NCBI GenBank assembly: GCA_904502235.1
Contig: CAJGDP010000011.1
Span: forward strand, 1-51,924
Length of the DNA stretch: 51,924 nt
Origin: an uncultured Bacteroidaceae bacterium
Lineage (GTDB): Bacteria > Bacteroidota > Bacteroidia > Bacteroidales > Bacteroidaceae
Direction of reading: 5' to 3'
The number at the start of each line of letters is the position of its first letter. The stretch's first letter is position 1. The notes under the pieces were generated by a model. The model saw nothing but the letters and a program-made list of their open reading frames with translations. It did no database searches and had not been told where the DNA came from. Both the position numbers and the translations under genes were made by a program. Shown here piece after piece: positions 35,265 to 41,941 of the stretch.

Positions 35265-36222
35265 ATCGTGGCAGGGGCGTTTTGTATCGGGCAGAGCTAC
35301 TGCATTGGTACTTATCGGCGTGTCGGTGTTGATGTGGCTCGTCGGAATATTCTTTGACGCACCTGTAAATGATATATTTTTATTCGGTTTAAAAACAGGG
35401 AACGTGGTGTCTAGGTGCATCACGTTCGCTTGTTTTGCTTTGGCTGCGGCAATGATGTCGTCGTGGTATGTGTTCGACCGACGCATACGCTGGTTCCTGT
35501 CGATGTTCTTTTATCTGGCAAGTGTATCACTCTTTGTTCATGGGTGTGTGGGCTATGCCGTTTCTCTGCTGTTTTTGCTTCTTGTAATCCATCGTCTGTT
35601 TTCGTGTAAGCAAGAGGAAGATTGCAGATACGGACTTTTCTCGGCGTTTGCACTGTTCGGCTTGGCTACAATGCTGTTTCCGCAGTTCATAATGCTGTTG
35701 CCTGTGTTTGTGGGTTATATGATTATGACCTCTTTGGCAAGGCATAAAGAGATGTTCTCTATATTGTTGGGCCTGTTGACACCTTATTGGTTCCTGTTCG
35801 GAATAGATTTTATATTTCCGGATGTTCTGCAGCAAGGCAATCTGTTTATTGCTCCCTTTAAGTATGTTGCATCTGTAGTCTTTACTGTTCCTACGTTGTC
35901 TGTTCTTCCGGTGGCGGTGTTTGAACTTTTGGTGCTGATTCCCTTTGTGTTCATGTTCTCGGCTTCAGCCACTCCCGGTAAACCCCTTCTTAGGAAAAGG
36001 CTGCGTTTCTTTGCCTGGACGAATTTTTATCTTGTGCTTCTTTCGGTGTTGTATAGCCATGATTTTGCGCTGTATTATATATGGAGCTTGCCGGCTATGG
36101 CAGTAATGCTTACTTATATATTCACTCTGAAAATAACCCGATTCTCAAGATTCTATTTTATTGTGATGGCTATTCTGCTGTTTGCGATGATACCCTTTAG
36201 CTTATGCTTGAAAGCGTTATAG
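35251..36222 (+). CDS. Polytopic membrane protein of unknown function
   Basis: A 323-residue very hydrophobic protein with roughly nine predicted membrane segments and almost no soluble domain. I do not recognise a characterised family. The start is a TTG at 35251 inside the purD 3' end; it has an AGAGGAG ribosome-binding site (35235-35241) 9 nt upstream, and no ATG occurs in frame until about residue 29. It overlaps purD by 14 bp and the following VTT protein by 19 bp, so the three are a coupled operon. Confidence 0.72.
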   Translation: MICNKSWQGRFVSGRATALVLIGVSVLMWLVGIFFDAPVNDIFLFGLKTGNVVSRCITFACFALAAAMMSSWYVFDRRIRWFLSMFFYLASVSLFVHGCVGYAVSLLFLLLVIHRLFSCKQEEDCRYGLFSAFALFGLATMLFPQFIMLLPVFVGYMIMTSLARHKEMFSILLGLLTPYWFLFGIDFIFPDVLQQGNLFIAPFKYVASVVFTVPTLSVLPVAVFELLVLIPFVFMFSASATPGKPLLRKRLRFFAWTNFYLVLLSVLYSHDFALYYIWSLPAMAVMLTYIFTLKITRFSRFYFIVMAILLFAMIPFSLCLKAL

Positions 36223-36671
36223 AATTTTTCAAGGATTATGGCTACTGGGGCATGGGTATGCTTGCTTTCCTGTCGGGCACGGTTGTGCCTGTGGCGAGCG
36301 AGGTGCTTCTGCTCTTCTTCCTTGGCGTAGGTCTTGATGCCGTGGGCCTTACGCTTGTCGCTACATTGGGTAATACCTTAGGCGGTATAACATGTTTTGT
36401 GTTGGGCTTTCTTGTGAAAAGGGAGCGTCTGTTACGCTTGTTCAGGATTACCGATGAGCAAATGGAGCGTGCCGATGTCATTATCCGCAAATATGGCTTC
36501 TGGGCTGCGGGATTGTCTTTTCTGCCTGCGATAGGCGAGGTGCTTATTATTCTTCTGGGAATGTTGCGTGCCGACAGCACAAAAGTGATTGTCGTAATGG
36601 CTTTGGGCAAGCTGGTGCGTTATGCCCTTATTACAGCTTCGTATTTTGGCGTTGTGGAAATGCTGTTCTAA
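36204..36671 (+). CDS. DedA/YqaA-like VTT-domain membrane protein
   Basis: A 155-residue inner-membrane protein with the pattern of the small YqaA-like branch of the DedA/VTT superfamily: an amphipathic start (IEFFKDYGYWGMGMLAFLSG), a re-entrant region with VVPVASEVLLLFFLG, GNTLGGITCFVLG, and a second half with RKYGFWAAGLSFLPAIGEVLIILLGMLR. Members are linked to lipid flipping and membrane homeostasis. The gene overlaps the preceding membrane protein by 19 bp. Its TAA stop (36669-36671) overlaps the stop of the convergent radical SAM gene by two bases. Confidence 0.8.
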   Translation: MLESVIEFFKDYGYWGMGMLAFLSGTVVPVASEVLLLFFLGVGLDAVGLTLVATLGNTLGGITCFVLGFLVKRERLLRLFRITDEQMERADVIIRKYGFWAAGLSFLPAIGEVLIILLGMLRADSTKVIVVMALGKLVRYALITASYFGVVEMLF

Positions 36672-37444
36672 TAGGAAGCCGAGGCTTTTATTCCATCTTT
36701 GGCAAGCATTGAAACAATTCTGTCGAGCTCCTCGTGTGTTGCTTTCTGCAGACCTTGCTGTGGTGTCTCTCTGTCTATCGTGTATATCATCACCTCTCGC
36801 GGAGCAATCTCTTTTATGGTTTCAATCCATGGAAGTACGTATTTGTCGCCGGTGTTGTTTATGTCAACTCCGTTGACAATTCCTTTAAGGAACATGGTCT
36901 GTATTATGGCATTGCCGTTGAATGCCTTCATCCGCTCTATTATTGCCTCAAGATCGTATCTGCCTGTCGGGCGGTCGAGCATTGAAATGTAACCGCTGTC
37001 TGCGGTGTCGAGCTTCAGAATGTTGTTGTCAACTCTTTTGAGTGCCTCAAAGACATTCTCTTTTGTTATCTGTGTGGCATTTGTGAGTACACTGATTTTT
37101 GCAGCAGGACAATATCTGTCGCGCAGCGCAATGGTGTCGTCAATTATTGATGCAAAGTCGGGATGTATGGTGGGTTCTCCATTTCCTGCGAATGTGATAA
37201 CGTCGGGCAACTCGTTGGCTTCTACCATGCTCTTCAACTTGCATTCGAGTGCTTCGGCAACTTCTTTGCGTGTGGGAAACTTTTTCTTTGTGCGGTGCAT
37301 GGCATTGAATCCGCATTCGCAATACAGACAATCAAATGTGCAGACTTTTCCATCATCGGGCAATAGGTTGATTCCTAATGATACTCCCAAACGTCGGCTC
37401 TTAACAGGGCCGAATATCGGTGAAGGGAAAAGTATTGTTGCCAT
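36668..37444 (-). CDS. Radical SAM protein (COG0731-like)
   Basis: A 258-residue radical SAM enzyme. The cluster-binding cysteines appear as CTFDCLYC (C-x3-C-x2-C) near residue 34, followed by a GNGEPTIHP motif (the family's GGEP-type SAM-binding loop) and a TNATQ beta strand. The FGPVKSRRLGVSLGINLLP opening is typical of COG0731 Fe-S oxidoreductases. The substrate is unknown. It lies 59 bp after the RNase H gene and is likely third in the argS transcript. No terminator was found in its 3' region, where it overlaps the VTT gene tail to tail. Confidence 0.85.
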   Translation of the reverse strand: MATILFPSPIFGPVKSRRLGVSLGINLLPDDGKVCTFDCLYCECGFNAMHRTKKKFPTRKEVAEALECKLKSMVEANELPDVITFAGNGEPTIHPDFASIIDDTIALRDRYCPAAKISVLTNATQITKENVFEALKRVDNNILKLDTADSGYISMLDRPTGRYDLEAIIERMKAFNGNAIIQTMFLKGIVNGVDINNTGDKYVLPWIETIKEIAPREVMIYTIDRETPQQGLQKATHEELDRIVSMLAKDGIKASASY

Positions 37445-37503
37445 GGTTCTCCTTTGATTTTATATCTGTTTTTCTTGAACAACAATCTGTGGTATGTTGT
37501 TCT

Positions 37504-38130
37504 TTATTTTCTGCCGAAATCTGCAGGGATTTCCCCCCATTTGTCGGTTTCCCATTTCAGCAATGTTGTGGAATAGCTGTTCTCTTTGAGCCATTTTTCG
37601 GCTCTGTCTATATATTGGAACAACTCTTCGCTTTTGTGGTCCCGGGGCAGTTTGGTCTTGCACGCCTTACCTTTTACCCATAGCAGGGCATTGCGGCTGT
37701 CGGAATATATCGGCAAATCTATTCCACGTTGCTTGAGCAGTGCCAATCCGTGTACTATGGCAAGAAATTCTCCTATGTTGTTTGTGCCGTACATGGGACC
37801 GAAATGGAATATCTCCTCGCCGGTGCCTATGTATACGCCACGGTATTCCATCATTCCCGGATTTCCGCTGCATGCCGCATCAACAGCTAAGGCATTCTTT
37901 ATTATGGTTGCAGGATAGTCGGCAGAACTTGTCGTGGGTTTCTCTTTATTGCCTTGTCCTATATAATCCCTTGGTGATGAACCATATGCACGTTCTGCTT
38001 CTTCAAGGGTGTCGAACGATTTGTAAAGAGCCTGTTTTACGCCCTTTATCTGCTCCTGGCACTCATCCCAGCTTTTGTATATGCCGGGGATGAGTCCGTT
38101 CCAAACTACATAGAAACGTTTTTTTGCCAT
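37504..38130 (-). CDS. rnhA: Ribonuclease H1 with N-terminal hybrid-binding domain
   Basis: The protein cleaves RNA in RNA-DNA hybrids. It has 208 residues: an N-terminal viroplasmin/hybrid-binding domain (FYVVWNGLIPGIYKSWDECQEQIKG, about 4-48), a short linker, then an RNase H fold with the acidic catalytic residues in AVDAACSGNPG (Asp), GEFLAIVHGL (Glu) and IYSDSRNALLW (Asp), plus a final acidic residue near the C-terminus. The HBD-RNase H arrangement resembles eukaryotic RNase H1. It starts 20 bp after argS, implying cotranscription. Confidence 0.9.
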   Translation of the reverse strand: MAKKRFYVVWNGLIPGIYKSWDECQEQIKGVKQALYKSFDTLEEAERAYGSSPRDYIGQGNKEKPTTSSADYPATIIKNALAVDAACSGNPGMMEYRGVYIGTGEEIFHFGPMYGTNNIGEFLAIVHGLALLKQRGIDLPIYSDSRNALLWVKGKACKTKLPRDHKSEELFQYIDRAEKWLKENSYSTTLLKWETDKWGEIPADFGRK

Positions 38131-38150
38131 ACAGCAGTCTGTTGCTTTTA

Positions 38151-39941
38151 TTACATTCTTTCAGGAACTTCGATACCCAATAGTCCCATAGCGGTCTTTA
38201 TCACTTTACCTACATTGTGTGTAAGAAGGATACGGAATGCTTTTGTGGCTTCGTTCTCCTCTCTGAGAATGCTGAAGTCATGGTAGAACTGGTTGTACTC
38301 CTTTGCAAGCTCGTAAGCGTAGTTTGCAATACCCGAGGGAGAGTAGTCGCTGCCTGCCTGCTTAACGATTGCAGGGAAATCGTTGAGCATACGTATGATA
38401 GCACACTCTTTCTCGCTTATGCTTTCTGGCTTGGCTGCGTTTGTGTTCACACCTGCTTCTGCCGCCTTGCGTTCTATTGAACGAGTACGTGCATATGTGT
38501 ACTGGATGAAAGGTCCTGTGTTACCGTTGAAATCGATTGACTCCTTGGGGTTGAACAGCATGTTCTTGCGCGCGTCGACCTTGAGCATGAAGTACTTCAA
38601 TGCACCGAGTCCGATGATGCGGTTGATTTCTGCCTTCTCCTCTGCAGAAAGGTCGTTGAGCTTGTTGCCAAGTTCTTCTGAAGTCTCGCGTGCTGTATTT
38701 ATCATCTCGTCCATAAGGTCGTCGGCGTCAACAACAGTTCCTTCGCGACTCTTCATCTTGCCTTCGGGCAACTCTACCATACCGTATGAGAAGTGTACAA
38801 GGCCTTTTCCCCAAGAGAAACCGAGCTTGTCGAGTAGCAATGACAATACCTGGAAGTGGTAGTTCTGCTCGTTACCCACCACGTAAACCATCTTGTCGAT
38901 GGGGTAGTCGCGGAAGCGCAACTGGGCAGTACCGATATCCTGTGTCATATAAACCGATGTGCCGTCGCTGCGTAGCAGAAGCTTTTCGTCGAGTCCGTCG
39001 TTTGTGAGGTCTGCCCATACCGACTCATCCTCTCTGCGGTAGAAAATACCCTTTTCCAATCCGCTCAATACGGTCTCTTTACCAACAAGATATGTGTCGC
39101 TCTCGTAATAAATCTTGTCGAAGTCAACTCCAAGACGTTTGTACGTCTCGTCGAAACCTTCGTAAACCCATCCGTTCATCTTCTCCCAAAGAGCACGGAC
39201 CTCCTTGTCGCCGGCTTCCCATTTTACGAGCATCTCGCGTGCTTCTGCCATGAGTGGTGAAGCCGCTTCCGCCTCTTCCTTGTTCATGCCTTTCTCCATA
39301 AGCTCGTTCAGTTCAGCCTTGTAATGCTTGTCGAAAGCCACGTAGTAATCACCGATAAGGTGGTCGCCTTTCTTGCCGCTGCTTGCGGGAGTTTCACCCT
39401 CGCCCCATTTGAGCCATGCAAGCATTGATTTGCATATATGTATACCGCGGTCGTTTACAATGTTTGTCTTTACCACCTTGTTGCCGTTTGCCTCAATGAT
39501 GTTCGACAACGCATAACCGAGCAGGTTGTTGCGTATGTGTCCCAAGTGCAAAGGCTTGTTTGTGTTGGGTGAAGAGTATTCGACCATTACAAGCGGTGAG
39601 TTCTCTGTTACAGGTGTTATACCCCATTTCTCGTTGCTGTCAATCTCGTTGAGCAGTTCCACCCAGTAGCTTGGTGCAATTGCAAGGTTCAGGAAGCCTT
39701 TCACAACGTTGAATGATGATATTGCCGATACATTGTTCTTGATGTATTCGCCAATTTCCTGAGCTGTATCTTCGGGGCGTTTCTTTGAAAGGGCAAGGAA
39801 GGGGAATACTACAACGGTGTAGTCGCCTTCGAACTCCTTGCGTGTTTTCTGCAACTGAATCTTTTCTGCGCTGAATTCGGCACCGTAGAGGTTCTTGATG
39901 GCCTCTACCACGCTTTGTACCAATGTTATTTCAATATTCAT
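38151..39941 (-). CDS. argS: Arginyl-tRNA synthetase
   Basis: ArgRS charges tRNA-Arg. The 596-residue class I synthetase has the N-terminal tRNA-D-loop-binding domain, the HIGH-type motif in YSSPNTNKPLHLGHIRNN, the KMSKS-equivalent KMKSREGTVVDADDL, and a C-terminal DALR anticodon domain ending VPERM. ATG 39941 (MNIEITLVQSVVEAI) is preferred over the in-frame ATG nine codons upstream, which has no counterpart in the family. It heads a minus-strand operon with the RNase H and radical SAM genes. Confidence 0.95.
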   Translation of the reverse strand: MNIEITLVQSVVEAIKNLYGAEFSAEKIQLQKTRKEFEGDYTVVVFPFLALSKKRPEDTAQEIGEYIKNNVSAISSFNVVKGFLNLAIAPSYWVELLNEIDSNEKWGITPVTENSPLVMVEYSSPNTNKPLHLGHIRNNLLGYALSNIIEANGNKVVKTNIVNDRGIHICKSMLAWLKWGEGETPASSGKKGDHLIGDYYVAFDKHYKAELNELMEKGMNKEEAEAASPLMAEAREMLVKWEAGDKEVRALWEKMNGWVYEGFDETYKRLGVDFDKIYYESDTYLVGKETVLSGLEKGIFYRREDESVWADLTNDGLDEKLLLRSDGTSVYMTQDIGTAQLRFRDYPIDKMVYVVGNEQNYHFQVLSLLLDKLGFSWGKGLVHFSYGMVELPEGKMKSREGTVVDADDLMDEMINTARETSEELGNKLNDLSAEEKAEINRIIGLGALKYFMLKVDARKNMLFNPKESIDFNGNTGPFIQYTYARTRSIERKAAEAGVNTNAAKPESISEKECAIIRMLNDFPAIVKQAGSDYSPSGIANYAYELAKEYNQFYHDFSILREENEATKAFRILLTHNVGKVIKTAMGLLGIEVPERM

Positions 39942-39991
39942 TGTATGTATGTTTTTTATTTGTTTCAAATTACTGATGACAAAACTATCTA

Positions 39992-39999
39992 CAAAGTTA
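39992..39999 (-). promoter_or_regulatory. Candidate -7 box of the argS operon
   Basis: Read on the minus strand the site is TAACTTTG (TAnnTTTG), about 50 bp upstream of the argS ATG. A second match, TAGTTTTG at 39980-39987, lies just downstream. No well-spaced -33 element was seen for either. Confidence 0.48.
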
Positions 40000-40115
40000 C
40001 GAAATATATATCGTTTTCGCGGTTCAAATGTTCTAAAATAATGAAAAATAGTTATAGAAATTTAAATAATGGGTTTAATTGGCTCTTTTGCAAAGTTAAA
40101 ATCGGTTATTTGTTG

Positions 40116-40123
40116 TATCTTTG
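40116..40123 (+). promoter_or_regulatory. Candidate -7 box of the rhomboid gene pair
   Basis: TATCTTTG matches TAnnTTTG, 28 bp before the ATG at 40151. It overlaps an upstream in-frame start (TTG, 40121), which is therefore unlikely. A TTTG lies 25 bp upstream, longer than the usual spacing. Confidence 0.52.
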
Positions 40124-40150
40124 CGCTCCGCATTTTTATTTTGGTTGTTT

Positions 40151-40879
40151 ATGAATAGAATACCTGTAGTTACAAAGAATCTTCTGGCTATCAATGTGGT
40201 GATGTTTCTGGCGGCGTTGGTTGCCGCGCAGAAGGGTTTCGATTTGGATAATCTCCTAGCCTTGCACTTCTTTAAATCCGAAGAATTTCATCCATATCAG
40301 CTGGTAACCTATATGTTCATGCATGGTGGCTTTTCGCATCTGTTTTTTAATATGTTCGCCCTGTTTATGTTCGGACGCACTCTTGAGTATGTGTGGGGAC
40401 CTAAACGTTTCCTGATTTTCTATGTCGTAGCCGGCGTCGGTGCCGGTCTTGTGCAGGAGGCGGTCGGAGCAATGCGTTACTTCTCGTTGGTAGAAGGCAT
40501 TGATGCAGATATGCTCGCCTTAGTCTTCAGTGAGGGTGCTGCTGCTTTGCAGGAGGGCAAGAATTTTGTTCTTCCTCAACTTGCAGAACTTAATCTTGTG
40601 CTGAATTCACAAACAGTTGGTGCTTCGGGTGCGGTATATGCAATCCTTCTTGGTTTCGGAATGCTCTTTCCAAACGAAAGAATGTTCATTTTTCCTTTGC
40701 CGTTCCCTATAAAGGCTAAATTCTTTGTTATAGGTTATGCTTTGATTGAGTTGTATCTTGGAACAGTGGGAACTCCCGATGGAGTGGCTCATTTTGCCCA
40801 TTTGGGAGGAATGCTCTTCGGCTTGGTACTGATACTTTTGTGGCGTAAAAAAGGCGAAATAGGAGGTCCGTATGTTTAA
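40151..40879 (+). CDS. Rhomboid intramembrane serine protease, first of a pair
   Basis: A 242-residue polytopic protease that cleaves membrane proteins inside the bilayer. It shows the rhomboid features HGGFSHLFFNMFALF (oxyanion-side His and Asn), the catalytic Ser in GASGAVYAI and the catalytic His in VAHFAHLGGMLFG. The region between the second and third of these (about 95-150) contains an unusual hydrophilic insert with repeated Glu/Leu residues. The gene overlaps the second rhomboid gene by 8 bp. Confidence 0.9.
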   Translation: MNRIPVVTKNLLAINVVMFLAALVAAQKGFDLDNLLALHFFKSEEFHPYQLVTYMFMHGGFSHLFFNMFALFMFGRTLEYVWGPKRFLIFYVVAGVGAGLVQEAVGAMRYFSLVEGIDADMLALVFSEGAAALQEGKNFVLPQLAELNLVLNSQTVGASGAVYAILLGFGMLFPNERMFIFPLPFPIKAKFFVIGYALIELYLGTVGTPDGVAHFAHLGGMLFGLVLILLWRKKGEIGGPYV

Positions 40880-41768
40880 TGAAATTCTAAAGAAATTCAA
40901 GTTGCAGAATGTGGTCGGCAAATTCATATACATCAATGTCGCGGTGTATATAATTGTCGTTTTAATCGGTGTTTTTTCGGTGTTGTTCAATGCTGCGAAT
41001 GCAGGAGATGCTGTCATTGGGCATCTGGAATTGCCCTCGTCGCTACCGCAGTTCCTTCGCTGTCCATGGACTCTCTTCACATATATGTTCCTGCATAAGG
41101 AGTTCATGCATATCCTTTGGAATATGCTTGCTCTCTATGTGTTCGGCAGAATATTCATCGGGTTCTACTCGTTGCGCCATTTCGTGGGCACATACATCAT
41201 TGGCGGATTGTTCGGAGGCGTTGCATTCGTGTTGTCGTACAATCTGTTCCCGTATTTTGCTCCTTATGTCGGAAATTCATATCTGACAGGTGCTTCGGCT
41301 TCGGTATTGGCTATAGTGGTGGCATCTGCGGTGCGTAACCCCGATTATAGAATAAATCTGTTGCTTGTGGGGAACGTAAAGCTGTCGACTTTTGCCATTG
41401 TGACAGTCGCAATATCTGTATTCATGCTTGCAGGCAATAATGCAGGCGGTAATTTTGCCCATTTGGGCGGTGCTGTTGCCGGTTGGCTTGTGGCATATAT
41501 GATGAACAAAGGGGTGGACTTGACATCCTTGGTGAATAAGCCTATTGACTGGTTTGCAACACTTTTTAAAAAAGAACATTTCCGCAAGAAGAAAAAGCCT
41601 GAATTCAAGTTCACTTCGGGTGGCAGGAAGGCTGATTATGAATATAATGCACGCAAAAAAGCATCGGAGGCAGAGGTTGACAAGATACTCGAGAAAATCA
41701 AAAAAGGTGGTTATGCTTCTCTCACCGAGGATGAAAAGAAACGGCTTTTTGATGCTTCTGCAAAATAA
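40872..41768 (+). CDS. Rhomboid protease with C-terminal charged domain, second of a pair
   Basis: A 298-residue paralogue of the upstream protease with TYMFLHKEFMHILWNMLALYVFG, the catalytic Ser in LTGASASVLAI and His in NFAHLGGAVAGW. After the last membrane segment a cytosolic tail of about 95 residues is rich in Lys, ending EVDKILEKIKKGGYASLTEDEKKRLFDAS; this last motif recurs as a small C-terminal domain in Bacteroidota rhomboids. A consensus AGGAGG site (40861-40866) lies 5 nt before the ATG, unusually strong for this phylum, inside the upstream gene. Confidence 0.9.
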   Translation: MFNEILKKFKLQNVVGKFIYINVAVYIIVVLIGVFSVLFNAANAGDAVIGHLELPSSLPQFLRCPWTLFTYMFLHKEFMHILWNMLALYVFGRIFIGFYSLRHFVGTYIIGGLFGGVAFVLSYNLFPYFAPYVGNSYLTGASASVLAIVVASAVRNPDYRINLLLVGNVKLSTFAIVTVAISVFMLAGNNAGGNFAHLGGAVAGWLVAYMMNKGVDLTSLVNKPIDWFATLFKKEHFRKKKKPEFKFTSGGRKADYEYNARKKASEAEVDKILEKIKKGGYASLTEDEKKRLFDASAK

Positions 41769-41777
41769 GGGAAAAAG

Positions 41778-41807
41778 GACAGTTTGTGATGGCAGACTGT
41801 CTTTTTT
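41778..41807 (+). terminator. Terminator of the rhomboid pair
   Basis: A 9-bp stem with one G-U pair (GACAGTTTG 41778-41786 with CAGACTGTC 41793-41801) and a 6-base loop is followed by six T. Confidence 0.88.
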
Positions 41808-41883
41808 ACATCATTTTCTCTTTATTTTATAATGTGTGCAAAGAAAAACATGCCAAACAGGCGGTTCTTTTAGAAAAAAACAC

Positions 41884-41891
41884 TATATTTG
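41884..41891 (+). promoter_or_regulatory. Candidate -7 box of secDF
   Basis: TATATTTG matches TAnnTTTG, with transcription expected near 41898 and a 44-nt leader. The -33 region has no clear TTTG. Confidence 0.52.
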
Positions 41892-41941
41892 CGCGATTTT
41901 GATAAAAAGTACAGAATAAATCATAATAAAATTTAATTAAA

